DNA of 64,000 nucleotides from Candidatus Butyricimonas faecavium (GCA_944321125.1 CALUKD010000005.1:1-64000), one strand, 5' to 3'. Positions 50,552-60,765 are shown, numbered from the stretch's first letter. Notes: generated by a model not told the origin, from the sequence alone. Program-made: numbers and translations.

Positions 50552-50663
50552 TACAGGGTAATTTTGATCTTAAATCTTTTTTATTTATGGGAAACGCCGG
50601 AAAATCACATTAAAATACCGGAATAACTAATCCCTCGCATCTATTAGAAATTAGAATATGCTG

Positions 50664-50671
50664 CAAATATA
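50664..50671 (-). promoter_or_regulatory. Possible -7 element for the DUF4290 gene
   Basis: On the minus strand TATATTTG fits TAnnTTTG, 113 bases before the ATG. The distance and the absence of a -33 element leave it uncertain. Confidence 0.35.
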
Positions 50672-50692
50672 ATATTTTTTATTTATAAGTCG

Positions 50693-52954
50693 TTAATTTG
50701 TATGTCCTTGCACGTAAAGTTTTGCAAACTTTAACAATAAAACCTTTTGACCATGCTTTGGAAACATCACTTTTGCCTTTTTATTTACTCCTAGACCATC
50801 AATGGAAATTACTTTTCCCGGACCGAAATTGGGATGGTAGATCACCATGTCGGGTATAATCTGGTCCCCATTGATCGGAACTAGTTTTGAAGTGTCCATG
50901 TCCGGCATATCAATCTTGGGGTGAAGAGTAATTTTTGGGCGAGCCTCTTTTTGTATTCCGAGACCGTGTAACGAGCGTCCCGGGCGAGCCGGGGTGAAAA
51001 ATCCGTCTAGGTAGTGCGGGTCAATTTCTGCGATAAACCGGGAAGGTTGCGGGTAGACTACGTTGCCATTTTTATACCGGGAAGTGGAATAGGTCATGAT
51101 AACCCTTTTTTCAGCACGGGTCAGAGCCACGTAAAACAACCTCCTTTCCTCTTCCAAAGCCGAAGGGGAGTAGGCACTTTGTTGGGCAGGGAAAAGGTCT
51201 TCTTCCATACCCACGATAAAGACATTTTCAAACTCTAGCCCTTTAGCGGAGTGAATGGTCATCAAAGTCACTTTGTTACTGTCTTCCGGTTTTTCGCTAT
51301 CTTGATCAGTCAATAGAGCAACGCCTTCCAAAAATGCGGGTAGTTTGTCATCCCGTCCTTCTTTGTAAGCGGTTTCACAGAAATCTTTGACGGCATTTAA
51401 CAACTCCTGTATATTTTCCCGGCGGGATACCCCTTCTGGCGTATCATCGGAAGAAAGGTCTTCTATAATTCCAGAGGCTTTAGCCACACGATATGTCGTT
51501 TCGTATGCGTTATCCTCCTTGGCTATCTCGGTAAATCCTTCGATCAGTTGCCTGAAATGGATTAATTTGGAAGCTGTCATGGCGGAAACCATACCGGGAA
51601 CTTTGTTCAAATTGCAAAGTAGTGTCCAGATGTTCACGTTATATTTTTGAGCCACGTCTTTTAGCTTGTCGATCGTGGTGTCACCGATGCCCCTCCGCGG
51701 GTAGTTGATAATTCGTTTTAGGGCTTCCTCGTCGTTTTGGTTAATTGTCAGGCGCAAGTAGGCGATCAAATCTTTGATCTCCTTACGTTGGTAAAATGAA
51801 AGGCCTCCGTATATTTTGTAAGGTATGTTTCTTTTGCGTAAAGATTCCTCCATGATACGAGACTGGGCATTTGTCCGGTACAAGATGGCGAAATTGTTGA
51901 AATCCGCTTGTTCGTTTTGGGAGATGCGGAATATTTCTTGTGCAACTTGGAACCCCTCTTCTTTATCGGATAGGGCTTTCATTACCCGGATTTTATCCCC
52001 TTCTTCGTTTTGAGAGAACGTTTTTTTAGGAATCTGTTCTTTGTTCCGGCTGATGATACTATTGGCTGCATCAACAATGGTGGTCGTGGAGCGATAGTTT
52101 TGTTCCAGCTTACACAGTTTATAACCCGGATAATCATTCCGGAAATTCAAGATATTTTCGATACGGGCTCCCCGGAACGAGTAGATACTTTGTGCATCGT
52201 CCCCCACCACACAGATGTTTTTATGTTGCTCTGCCAGTTTTTTGATAATAAGGTATTGCGAATAGTTAGTATCTTGGTATTCGTCCACGAGTATATAGTC
52301 AAATTTCTTTTGGTACTTTTTCAGTATTTCTGGAAAATCCCGGAAAAGAATATTCGTTTGTAATAAAAGGTCGTCAAAATCCATAACGTCACTTTGCTTA
52401 CAACGAGCTTGGTAATATTTGTATATTTCCGAGATCATGGGTTTCTTGGCAACTTGGTCTGCAGAGGTAATCTTTGCCGATTGGGCGTATGCCTGTGCCA
52501 CGATAAGATTATTTTTTGCCATAGATATACGTCCTAACACGTCATTCGCCTTGTATATCTTGTCATCTAGTTTTAAGTCCTTCACGATGGACTTGATTAA
52601 GTTTTTGGAGTCTTGAGAATCATATATCGTGAAATTCGAGGAGTAACCGAGGTGTTCGGCTTCAACCCGCAAAATTTTAGAGAAAATGGAGTGGAATGTG
52701 CCCATCCATAAATTGGCCGTATTGCTTTGTCCCACGAGAGAGGCTATTCGTTTTTGCATTTCCCTAGCGGCTTTGTTGGTAAACGTTAAGGCGAGAATAC
52801 GGTAAGCGGGTACTCCTTTACTTAATAAGTTTGCGATACGATATGTCAATACCCTTGTTTTACCTGATCCTGCTCCGGCAATCACAAGGGTGGGACCCTC
52901 CGTGTTCATTACGGCTTCACGTTGGTTCTCGTTCAATTCGTTAATAAAATCCAC
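50693..52954 (-). CDS. pcrA: UvrD/PcrA-type DNA helicase
   Basis: The 753-residue superfamily 1A helicase starts here at the GTG at 52954 (VDFINELNENQREAV). An in-frame ATG at 53020 would add 22 residues that overlap the -7 promoter element. Motif I is AGAGSGKTRVLTYRI, then LTFTNKAAREMQKRI (Ia), VDEYQDTNYSQYLI (II), VVGDDAQSIYSFRGA (III), LEQNYRSTTTIVDAAN (IV), VTLMTIHSAKGLEFENVFI (V) and EEERRLFYVALTRAEKRVI (VI). The C-terminal MVIYHPNFGPGKVISIDGLG segment is a Tudor-like domain of PcrA. It takes part in DNA repair and replication-fork processing. Confidence 0.95.
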   Translation of the reverse strand: MDFINELNENQREAVMNTEGPTLVIAGAGSGKTRVLTYRIANLLSKGVPAYRILALTFTNKAAREMQKRIASLVGQSNTANLWMGTFHSIFSKILRVEAEHLGYSSNFTIYDSQDSKNLIKSIVKDLKLDDKIYKANDVLGRISMAKNNLIVAQAYAQSAKITSADQVAKKPMISEIYKYYQARCKQSDVMDFDDLLLQTNILFRDFPEILKKYQKKFDYILVDEYQDTNYSQYLIIKKLAEQHKNICVVGDDAQSIYSFRGARIENILNFRNDYPGYKLCKLEQNYRSTTTIVDAANSIISRNKEQIPKKTFSQNEEGDKIRVMKALSDKEEGFQVAQEIFRISQNEQADFNNFAILYRTNAQSRIMEESLRKRNIPYKIYGGLSFYQRKEIKDLIAYLRLTINQNDEEALKRIINYPRRGIGDTTIDKLKDVAQKYNVNIWTLLCNLNKVPGMVSAMTASKLIHFRQLIEGFTEIAKEDNAYETTYRVAKASGIIEDLSSDDTPEGVSRRENIQELLNAVKDFCETAYKEGRDDKLPAFLEGVALLTDQDSEKPEDSNKVTLMTIHSAKGLEFENVFIVGMEEDLFPAQQSAYSPSALEEERRLFYVALTRAEKRVIMTYSTSRYKNGNVVYPQPSRFIAEIDPHYLDGFFTPARPGRSLHGLGIQKEARPKITLHPKIDMPDMDTSKLVPINGDQIIPDMVIYHPNFGPGKVISIDGLGVNKKAKVMFPKHGQKVLLLKFAKLYVQGHTN

Positions 52955-52992
52955 GATAAATAAATTCAGAAAAACATTTAACCTTGTGTCTG

Positions 52993-53000
52993 CAAAAATA
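52993..53000 (-). promoter_or_regulatory. Likely -7 element for pcrA
   Basis: On the minus strand TATTTTTG matches TAnnTTTG 38 bases before the GTG at 52954. It supports the shorter protein start. Confidence 0.45.
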
Positions 53001-53020
53001 CAAATAATATAGCAGAACAA

Positions 53021-53746
53021 CTACTTCATTTTGGATTTATGTTTTATCTCGTTTAGGAAATTGATACTATGACAGGCGACAATCCCGGCGGTTTCTGTCC
53101 GTAGTCGACTTTCTCCGAGCGTAATAGGTATAAAGTTGTTATCTTGGGCTAACTTGATTTCATTTTCCGAAAAGTCTCCCTCTGGTCCGATGAGAATCGT
53201 GATGTCTTGGCCGGGGTGGTAGATCTCTTGAAGTGATTTTTTATTGCCTTCGTCGCAATGGGCGATACATTTCAACGAGGACGGGTTGTTTTTCACGAAA
53301 TAAGGAAATTCCGTCAACGGGTTGAGTTTTGGCAAGTAGGCTTTTAAAGATTGTTTCATGGCAGAAATAATCACTTTTTCCAAACGGTCTTCTTTGATTA
53401 CCTTGCGTTCCGAGTGATTGCAGAGTAAAGGCGTGATTTCGTCAATCCCTATTTCGGTACATTTTTCCAAAAACCATTCGATCCGTTCGATATTTTTTGT
53501 CGGGGCAATGGCAATGTGAAGACGGTAATCCCGTTTCCCGTAATTTTCTGTTTTTTGGATACACCTCACCTCACATCGTTTAAGTTGTGCTTGAATAATC
53601 TCGCATTGGTAGAAACCTCCTTTTCCGTCAATGAGGAAAATCTCGTCCCCTACTTCGAGGCGAAGCACTTTGATACAATGTTTTGATTCTTCTTCCGGTA
53701 ACGTGTATTCGTTTCCGATGATATCCGGAGTGTAAAACAGATGCAT
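53021..53746 (-). CDS. rsmE: 16S rRNA (uracil(1498)-N(3))-methyltransferase
   Basis: The 241-residue SPOUT-fold enzyme methylates U1498 of 16S rRNA using S-adenosylmethionine. The N-terminal PUA-like part has HCIKVLRLEVGDEIFLIDGKG. The catalytic part reads AIAPTKNIERIEWFLEKCTEIGIDEITPL, ITPLLCNHSERKVIKEDRLEKV, ITILIGPEGDFSENEI and ITLGESRLRTETAGIVA, the knotted SAM-binding region. It lies directly upstream of pcrA on the same strand. Confidence 0.95.
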   Translation of the reverse strand: MHLFYTPDIIGNEYTLPEEESKHCIKVLRLEVGDEIFLIDGKGGFYQCEIIQAQLKRCEVRCIQKTENYGKRDYRLHIAIAPTKNIERIEWFLEKCTEIGIDEITPLLCNHSERKVIKEDRLEKVIISAMKQSLKAYLPKLNPLTEFPYFVKNNPSSLKCIAHCDEGNKKSLQEIYHPGQDITILIGPEGDFSENEIKLAQDNNFIPITLGESRLRTETAGIVACHSINFLNEIKHKSKMK

Positions 53747-53771
53747 GGAATAAATGTTTTGATTTTGTTTA

Positions 53772-53779
53772 CAAAAGTA
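53772..53779 (-). promoter_or_regulatory. Likely -7 element for rsmE
   Basis: On the minus strand TACTTTTG matches TAnnTTTG 25 bases before the rsmE ATG. TTTT rather than TTTG lies at the 19-base distance. Confidence 0.55.
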
Positions 53780-54047
53780 TGAAAATACAGTGGATTTGAA
53801 AACCTTGTTGAAGATTATTTAATGATCCATTAATTATACGCGAATATATGATAATTTAATATATTTTCAATATATCATGTTTTTAATTTTTAAAATTCAT
53901 ATTCAGATAGTTGAGGTATATTCTCGCATAAAGCGGAAAGAAGAAAATATGTTATCATTAATGGATCGTCTTTTGATATCGTGTTGTGGGGATTATAGAC
54001 AGAAGGATGTGGATCTTTTGTAGAAAAGATTTTTTGGAATATATAAT
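53780..54047. other. Gene-free divergent region with an 11-bp inverted repeat
   Basis: No gene is seen between rsmE and the sigma factor. The stretch is AT-rich. GATCCATTAAT (53824-53834) recurs inverted as ATTAATGGATC (53957-53967), 122 bases away, and a TATATGATA/TATATCAT palindrome lies between. They may bind a regulator of the sigma gene or be remnants of an element. Confidence 0.3.
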
Positions 54048-54617
54048 ATGCCCATTATGATGATGGAAGATAAGGATGTAGAAGGTTTACGGCGGGGTGA
54101 TAGAATTTGTTTTGAGAATATATTTAATCGGTATTCTTCAGATTTGTATGTGGTTGCTTATCGTATCACGGGAAATAAGGCGGTAGCGGAAGATGTTGTG
54201 CAGGATTTCTTCGTGAAATTGTGGATGCATCGGGAAAAGGTGTTGATATATAAATCTTTTCGTTATTATTGTTTCTCTGCAATACATTATGCATCATTAA
54301 ATGCGACAAGGACGAAATATAGGGATACGGAATTATCAGAGGAATTAGAAGATCCTTCTTGTGTGGAGTATGAAATAGAACGGGCAGAGTTAAGCGAAAA
54401 AATTTATTTGGCAATTGATTCTTTACCGGAAAAATGTAAAGCAATTTTTGTGGATGCCTGTATTGAGGAATGTAGCTATGTAGAAGTGGCACAAAAGTAT
54501 GATCTGTCGGTAAATACGGTAAAAGTACAAGTAAGTAAAGCATATCGGATTTTACGGGAAAAATTGACTAAAGAACAATTTTCTATTTTTTTGTTGATTT
54601 TTCTGAAATTCGAGTAA
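54048..54617 (+). CDS. ECF-type RNA polymerase sigma-70 factor, locus 3
   Basis: The 189-residue protein contains sigma region 2 (about 15-85: FENIFNRYSSDLYVVAYRIT, AEDVVQDFFVKLWMHRE, SFRYYCFSAIHYASLNATR) and region 4 (about 120-175: IDSLPEKCKAIFVDACIEE, YVEVAQKYDLSVNTVKVQVSKA, YRILREKL). Several ATG codons lie close together (54048, 54057, 54060, 54063), so the exact start is open. It is followed by the FecR gene in the same direction, the standard order of a sigma/anti-sigma pair, unlike the divergent arrangement in locus 2. Confidence 0.93.
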   Translation: MPIMMMEDKDVEGLRRGDRICFENIFNRYSSDLYVVAYRITGNKAVAEDVVQDFFVKLWMHREKVLIYKSFRYYCFSAIHYASLNATRTKYRDTELSEELEDPSCVEYEIERAELSEKIYLAIDSLPEKCKAIFVDACIEECSYVEVAQKYDLSVNTVKVQVSKAYRILREKLTKEQFSIFLLIFLKFE

Positions 54618-54646
54618 TACTTTTTTCAAGTTAATGTGACTTGTTA

Positions 54647-55813
54647 ATGAAAGGCTATTTGAATATGGAAGAATACAGATCAAATATGAATATTCTGAAA
54701 GAGGTTTTACGAGGGAAACGTTCTCATGATGACGTGGAGTTCGTGGCGTGGTTGAAAAAGTCTGAGGAGCATCAGAAGTGTTACGAGGAGGCTTTACAAC
54801 AAGCCGCAAGCGATTTGAGGATTAAAAAATCGTTTAATCGACAATTGGTGTGGAATCGGGTGTTGGATAAAACCCGGAAGGAGGAACGGGTGCGAGTGTT
54901 GCGACGTTCTTTTGTGCGTTATGCAGCCGTATTGTTGCCATTTGTGGCTTTGTTTGCTTGGTGGGTACTGAAAACTAGTGAAGTGGAATCAAACGTGGAG
55001 GTAGTTGCTAACGAGGAAGGGATCATGTTATTCCTTTCTAACGGGGAGCGGGTGAATATTAGCCAGTTTGACTCGACCGGAGTGTTGGAAAAGAATGGGA
55101 TGAAAATCATGATGAGCGAGAAGAGGGATCAAATTGTGTATGAGAATCAACATGATATTTCAGAGGAATTAATATATAATACACTGAGTGTTCCCGCTCG
55201 GGCGGAATATTGTTTAACTTTGGAAGACGGTACAAAGGTGTGGTTGGCGGCAACCTCCCGGTTAAAGTATCCGGTTAATTTCGTGGGGACTTCCCGGGAA
55301 GTGTATTTGGAGGGAGAGGCATTTTTTGATGTGGCAAGGGATACGTCAAAACCTTTTGTTGTAAATTGTGCTACATTTTCGGTGAAGGCTTTGGGAACAT
55401 CTTTTGACGTGAGTTGTTATGCTGATGATGAATTTGGTTTAGCAACTCTTGCATCGGGAAAGGTTGAAGTTGCCATTGGAGATCAGAAAAAAATATTGAA
55501 TCCCGGAGAACAGGCCTTGATTAAGGAACAATCTTTGTCGGTGAAAGAGGTGAATATTTTGCCTTACACCTCTTGGATGGAAGATCGACTTTACTTTTTT
55601 AATGAAAAGTTGGAGGTAATAATGAAACGGATGGCTCGTTGGTATGGAATCGAGGTGTGTTATGCGGATTCGGACATTCGGGAGTTGCATTTTACAGGGA
55701 ATGTACCCAAGTATACCGATATTGAAAAGGTGTTTGATATACTGGAGTTTGCGACTCATTTGGACTTTTCGTTAGAAAAGGGTAAGGTCCTCATTTCCCG
55801 ATTGAAAAAATAG
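54647..55813 (+). CDS. FecR-family anti-sigma factor, locus 3
   Basis: The 388-residue inner-membrane protein has a cytoplasmic N-terminal domain (about 1-80), one transmembrane helix near residue 90-107 (YAAVLLPFVALFAWWVL), and periplasmic FecR and DUF4974 domains. The FecR domain has VPARAEYCLTLEDGTKVWLAA, LKYPVNFVG, REVYLEGEAFFDVARD and VKALGTSFDVSCYADDE. DUF4974 covers about 310-385 (FNEKLEVIMKRMARWYGIEV, FDILEFATHLDFSL). The ATG at 54647 is used; 54665 is also possible. It should restrain the sigma factor until the SusC STN domain signals ligand. Confidence 0.92.
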   Translation: MKGYLNMEEYRSNMNILKEVLRGKRSHDDVEFVAWLKKSEEHQKCYEEALQQAASDLRIKKSFNRQLVWNRVLDKTRKEERVRVLRRSFVRYAAVLLPFVALFAWWVLKTSEVESNVEVVANEEGIMLFLSNGERVNISQFDSTGVLEKNGMKIMMSEKRDQIVYENQHDISEELIYNTLSVPARAEYCLTLEDGTKVWLAATSRLKYPVNFVGTSREVYLEGEAFFDVARDTSKPFVVNCATFSVKALGTSFDVSCYADDEFGLATLASGKVEVAIGDQKKILNPGEQALIKEQSLSVKEVNILPYTSWMEDRLYFFNEKLEVIMKRMARWYGIEVCYADSDIRELHFTGNVPKYTDIEKVFDILEFATHLDFSLEKGKVLISRLKK

Positions 55814-55916
55814 GGAATTTTTCAAAAAAATATGTGGTATTGGACGTAAAAATGTTCAATAGTAGAGATGTTATATACTAATGTTTTCTAATCATATAAA
55901 TTAAAACCAATAGCTT

Positions 55917-58900
55917 ATGATGAAAAAAGTTGTGATTCAATCACGGAGATTCTTGTTTATTTTCGTGACCCTGTTGTTGGCTTATGGAACCGTTCTAAGG
56001 GAAGAGGTTTCAGCACAAACGCAACAAATGAGTGTTAAGTTTGAAAATATACCTCTTTTAGATGCGTTGGGACATTTGAGCAAGCAGACAGGAGGGAAGA
56101 TATTGTATAATCATGAACGGATTGATAAAGCCGTGAAGATTAATGTGGTGTTGACCAATAAAACACTTCCTGAGATACTAAATAAATGTTTGCAGGGAAC
56201 AAAATACATGTACAAGGAAGTAGATGGGGTTTATGTTATTTCCGAAAAAGAAGAGGTGATTGTTCCGGAAAAGAAAGAGATCGTGGTGAAAGGAAATGTA
56301 AAGGATGAGAGGGGAGAGCCAATGCCGGGTGCCACGATCATGCTAAAGGGAACGACGATTGGTATAACTTCTAATGAGACGGGAGATTTCACATTGCTTT
56401 TACCAGCAAAAGATTCGTTGGTATTACTTGTTTCCTTTATCGGTTATGAAACACAAGAAATAAAAGTTCATGGAGACAAGAAGTTGAATATACGGATGAA
56501 AATTGAGACGAGTGCTTTGGAAGATGTTGTGGTAACGGGATATGCTAATATAGATCGAAAAAGTTTTACGGGAAATGCTATTAGTGTGACTAAAGAGGAA
56601 TTACTGAAAGTTTCCAAGTCAAACGTGATTCAAGCATTACAGGTTTTTGATCCATCTTTTAGGATTAAGGAGAATAACAAATGGGGATCAGACCCGAATG
56701 CATTGCCTGAAGTGAATATTCGGGGTACTTCAAGTACGGGAGTCAAGGCGTTGGATGCAGATCCGTTGGATAAATCGAATTTGAAGAATAATTCAAATCT
56801 GCCGACATTTATTATGGACGGTTTCGAAATTAGTGCGGAGAAGTTATACGATTTTGATCCCAATAGGATTCAGAATATTACAATATTGAAGGATGCTGCT
56901 GCGACAGCAATTTACGGTTCTCGTGCTGCCAATGGGGTGGTGGTAATTACGACCGTGGCCCCAAAGGCTGGCCAGTTGTCAGTAACGTATAGTTTGACCG
57001 GAACAATTTCTACTCCTGATTTGAGTGATTATAATTTAATGAATGCTAGGGAATTGTTGGATACAGAAATTGCTGCAGTTTTTTATGAGGCCGAGACTTT
57101 CCCCGAATTGTATTCTAAGCGGGAGGAATTGTTAGCTAAAGAGGCAAATATTGCACGGGGAGTAAATACTTATTGGTTGTCGCAACCTTTACGTACAGAA
57201 TTTAATACTCAGCATAGTTTGTACATGGAAGGAGGGGCTCAAGGTTTACGATATGGGATTGATTTTAGCTATCGAAATGATAAAGGAGTAATGAAAGAAT
57301 CTTTTCGTAAGAGAATAGGGGGTGGTTTTTCTATTAATTATCAAATTAAAGGATTGTCAGTGCGAAATTATATCTCTTATAGCGTGATGAAGTCGGAGGA
57401 TTCTCCGTATGGTTCTTTTTCTAGTTATGCATCCGCATTACCTTATGATCGTTATAAAGATGAAAATGGGGTAATTGCTCAAAATTTACCCCAATGGCAT
57501 AATAGATCCGGGATGACGACTGAGGATTTGGGACGGGTGAATCCGTTGTATGAGTCGACTTTAAATAATTTCAGTGGATCAAAGTATGAGGAGCTAATTG
57601 ATAACTTTGGTGTGAATTGGAGGTTTGCAGAGCATTTTCAATTAAAGGGTGATTTTAGTGTGACTCGCCGTTTTTCAACGACTGAACGTTTCGTTGATCC
57701 CAAATCTTTGCAAAATAAGGATGAGGCATTGTCTGTGGATAACATGTCTTCCGGCTCGTATAATTTGAGCAAGAGCGAGGAACTTAGTTGGAATACTAAT
57801 ATTTTGTTTGCATATAATCAAATGGTGAATAGGCATAATATAAATTTGACTGCTGGGATGAATATTATAGCTAATAAGAGTGAGGGAATTTCTAGTCAAT
57901 ATAAAGGTTTTCCGTCCGGCTCATTGAACTCTATTAATTATGCGGAGGAAATATATGAAAAGCCGACTGCTAATGAGCGTTTGAGTAGAATGGTTGGTTT
58001 CCTAGCCGGATTGAATTACACGTATAATAATATTTATTTGTTGGATGCTTCTTGTCGTTTTGACGGTTCTTCAGATTTTGGTAAGGATAAAAAATTTGCT
58101 CCTTTCTGGTCAGCTGGACTCGGTATTAATATTCATAACTATGAATTCATGAAACACCAAAGTGTGTTGTCGACATTGAAGTTACGAGCTTCTTATGGGG
58201 CTACGGGTAAAGTGAATTTTCCCCCGTATGTAGCTAAAACAACTTATGAAGTTTTAACAGACCAATGGTATCGTACGGGATTTGGTGTGTTATTGAAAGC
58301 TTTGGGTAATCCGGCTTTATCTTGGGAGAAAACGAAAACTTTTGATGCCGGATTTCAATTAGGTTTTATGAATGACCGTTTGTTTATCACGGGAAGTTGG
58401 TATCACAAGAAAACAACAGGTTTGATAACTACGGTGGCTATTCCTACATCTTCCGGATTTAATGATTACTATGATAATATGGGTAATGTTTTGAATAAAG
58501 GTATTGAGTTGGATGTGAAATACGAGATTGTAAGAAGTCAAGATTGGAATTTCTCCATGTATGGAAATTTGTCTCATAATAAAAATGAAATATTAGCAAT
58601 CTCTGAGGCTTTAAAACGGTATAATGACCGGGTAAATCAGTATTATCAAAGGAGTTCGAGTTTGAAATCATCTTCGGAAATTTTAACAAAATATGAAGAA
58701 GGAGGTTCTAATACGGCACAATATGGAATGAAATCTTTAGGAATTGATCCGGCAAATGGTAAAGAGATGTTTTTAAAGAAAGATGGAACGATTACTTATA
58801 CTTGGTCTGGAGACGAGATGGTGATTATCGGTGATACGGAACCGGATGCGCAAGGTTCTTTCGGGCTTAATTTACGCTATAAAAACTTGTCATTATTTGC

Positions 58901-59300
58901 TTCGTTTATGTATAAGTTTGGAGGAGATGTTTATAATTCAACTTTGGTAACAAAGGTCGAAAATGCTAAAATTTACGAGGAAAATGTGGATAAACGTGTT
59001 TTGGAGCAAAGGTGGCAAAAACCGGGAGATAACGCTAAATACAAGGATATTAAAAATCAGGATGGGTATACAAAACCAACCTCTCGTTTTATGCAGAAGA
59101 ATAATGAACTTAGTTTGAATTCGGTCACGTTAGGTTATGATTTGGATTCTAAATTTTTACGGAAATATAAATTTGGCTTGATTCGTTTTGAATTAGGTGC
59201 GAATGAATTGTTCCGGATTTCAACGATCAAGCAAGAACGAGGAACGGAGTATCCTTATGCCCATTCGTTTAATTTCTCTATTAAAATTAATTTCAATTAA
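55917..59300 (+). CDS. SusC-family TonB-dependent transporter with STN domain, locus 3
   Basis: The 1127-residue protein has a signal peptide through VSAQ near residue 34 and an STN domain at about 38-112 (MSVKFENIPLLDALGHLSKQ, LTNKTLPEILNKCLQGTKY). The carboxypeptidase-regulatory-like domain spans about 122-205 (RGEPMPGATIMLKGTTIGIT). The TonB-dependent plug and barrel follow. Hallmarks are LEDVVVTGYANIDRKSFTG, ITILKDAAATAIYGSRAANG and VVVITTVAPKAGQ. The adjacent FecR and sigma genes complete the signalling chain. The SusD gene follows 7 bases later. The GH63 enzyme at the end of the locus suggests an alpha-glucoside ligand. Confidence 0.94.
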   Translation: MMKKVVIQSRRFLFIFVTLLLAYGTVLREEVSAQTQQMSVKFENIPLLDALGHLSKQTGGKILYNHERIDKAVKINVVLTNKTLPEILNKCLQGTKYMYKEVDGVYVISEKEEVIVPEKKEIVVKGNVKDERGEPMPGATIMLKGTTIGITSNETGDFTLLLPAKDSLVLLVSFIGYETQEIKVHGDKKLNIRMKIETSALEDVVVTGYANIDRKSFTGNAISVTKEELLKVSKSNVIQALQVFDPSFRIKENNKWGSDPNALPEVNIRGTSSTGVKALDADPLDKSNLKNNSNLPTFIMDGFEISAEKLYDFDPNRIQNITILKDAAATAIYGSRAANGVVVITTVAPKAGQLSVTYSLTGTISTPDLSDYNLMNARELLDTEIAAVFYEAETFPELYSKREELLAKEANIARGVNTYWLSQPLRTEFNTQHSLYMEGGAQGLRYGIDFSYRNDKGVMKESFRKRIGGGFSINYQIKGLSVRNYISYSVMKSEDSPYGSFSSYASALPYDRYKDENGVIAQNLPQWHNRSGMTTEDLGRVNPLYESTLNNFSGSKYEELIDNFGVNWRFAEHFQLKGDFSVTRRFSTTERFVDPKSLQNKDEALSVDNMSSGSYNLSKSEELSWNTNILFAYNQMVNRHNINLTAGMNIIANKSEGISSQYKGFPSGSLNSINYAEEIYEKPTANERLSRMVGFLAGLNYTYNNIYLLDASCRFDGSSDFGKDKKFAPFWSAGLGINIHNYEFMKHQSVLSTLKLRASYGATGKVNFPPYVAKTTYEVLTDQWYRTGFGVLLKALGNPALSWEKTKTFDAGFQLGFMNDRLFITGSWYHKKTTGLITTVAIPTSSGFNDYYDNMGNVLNKGIELDVKYEIVRSQDWNFSMYGNLSHNKNEILAISEALKRYNDRVNQYYQRSSSLKSSSEILTKYEEGGSNTAQYGMKSLGIDPANGKEMFLKKDGTITYTWSGDEMVIIGDTEPDAQGSFGLNLRYKNLSLFASFMYKFGGDVYNSTLVTKVENAKIYEENVDKRVLEQRWQKPGDNAKYKDIKNQDGYTKPTSRFMQKNNELSLNSVTLGYDLDSKFLRKYKFGLIRFELGANELFRISTIKQERGTEYPYAHSFNFSIKINFN

Positions 59301-59307
59301 ATCGAGT

Positions 59308-60765
59308 ATGAAGAATAAAATATTGATATTCATATTTTTACCTCTATTGTTTGGATGCAATGGTTGGTTGAATGTTACCCCACAATCGGAAGTGGATGAA
59401 GAAGATCTTTTTGCAGAAGGGGAGGGGTATCGTAATTCCTTGAATGGTGTTTATTCTCGGATTTCCGAATCGGATATGTACGCACAACAATTGACTTGGG
59501 GGTTTATGGATGTATTGGCTCAATATTATAATTTCGATAAGATGAATCAATATGGGGCTTATCCTAAAGCTTACAAAGGTGATTATGATAATAACGAGGT
59601 CAAAGGAATATTAGAGAATATCTGGCAGGGGGCTTACAAATCAATTGCAAACTGTAATAATTTAATTCAGAATATAGACAAAGAGGATGTTACGAAATTT
59701 TTGGGACGTGAGGGAGAAAAGAATATGCTGAAGGGGGAAGCTTTGGCTTTACGAGCCTTTTTACATTTTGATTTGTTACGGTTGTTTGCTCCCGTAGCTG
59801 TTAAATTAAATGGGGACAAAACGGGATACACACTTGTTAATGATAATAATGAGTATCTCCCTTATTGCGAAACTCATCCTGCAGTGTTCCAGAAACGGGA
59901 GAATGTACAAGATTATTTGGACAAAGTTATTCGGGATTTAAAAGATGCTAAAACTTTATTGGCCACGTTTGATACCGTTTCTTCTGTGAGAAGAGATCAA
60001 TTGAGCACAACTAATCGTTTATTGGGAACTGCAGGAGCGCTAGAGGATTTATTCTATTGTTTCCGGGGATTCCGGATGAATTACTATGCGGCAACTGCTA
60101 TGTTGGCTCGTGTATATAATTATAAAGGCGAGTTGCAATTAGCGGCGGAACAAGCTCAGGAAGTGATAGATAACGGGTCATTTCCAGTTAAGGGAGATTA
60201 TGCTAAACCCAAACAATATGAGGATGTTATATTTGCATTGAGTAATCGGAAATTGACGGAACTTTTTGAGGCTTACTATACGGGGACTAACAAGGTTTTA
60301 TGTATTTCGAATACGGAGTTAAATAAAATATTGGGATCTGATACTTATGATTATCGCGGGTATTATCATTTGCAAAATTTAGATGGAGCGAATAAAGTGA
60401 GTAAAAAGTATCTTCCTGTAAGTTCTGATCAGGGAACTATTCCGAATGAGATCATCCCTATTATTCGTACAAGTGAAATGCAGTATATTGTGGGAGAGTA
60501 TTATGCCTCGATGAAAGATTATACAACGGCAGCTTCTCGCATCATATTGGTAAAGCAGGCATCGGGTGCTTATACTCCGGTAACTGTACAAAGTCTTGAG
60601 GATTATCATAAAGCATGGATAAATGATGCTTACCGTACGTTTATCGGTGAGGGACAATTGTTTTTCTTGTATAAGAAGTTAGGAACCGAATTTTATTCGG
60701 GAGTAAAAGATGAAACATTTGTTTTTGAAATTCCAGATAGTGAGGATGTAACTTTAAATCAATAA
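59308..60765 (+). CDS. SusD/RagB-family substrate-binding lipoprotein, locus 3
   Basis: The ATG at 59308 gives 485 residues with lipoprotein signal MKNKILIFIFLPLLFGC (Cys 17). A longer reading that begins inside SusC is rejected. The SusD pattern includes NVTPQSEVDEEDLF at the mature start, the LRAFLHFDLLRLFAPVAVKL block near 145-165, AATAMLARVYNYKGELQLA in the TPR region, and YRTFIGEGQLFFLYKKLGTE near the C terminus. It should cap the SusC of locus 3 and bind its ligand at the cell surface. Confidence 0.92.
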   Translation: MKNKILIFIFLPLLFGCNGWLNVTPQSEVDEEDLFAEGEGYRNSLNGVYSRISESDMYAQQLTWGFMDVLAQYYNFDKMNQYGAYPKAYKGDYDNNEVKGILENIWQGAYKSIANCNNLIQNIDKEDVTKFLGREGEKNMLKGEALALRAFLHFDLLRLFAPVAVKLNGDKTGYTLVNDNNEYLPYCETHPAVFQKRENVQDYLDKVIRDLKDAKTLLATFDTVSSVRRDQLSTTNRLLGTAGALEDLFYCFRGFRMNYYAATAMLARVYNYKGELQLAAEQAQEVIDNGSFPVKGDYAKPKQYEDVIFALSNRKLTELFEAYYTGTNKVLCISNTELNKILGSDTYDYRGYYHLQNLDGANKVSKKYLPVSSDQGTIPNEIIPIIRTSEMQYIVGEYYASMKDYTTAASRIILVKQASGAYTPVTVQSLEDYHKAWINDAYRTFIGEGQLFFLYKKLGTEFYSGVKDETFVFEIPDSEDVTLNQ

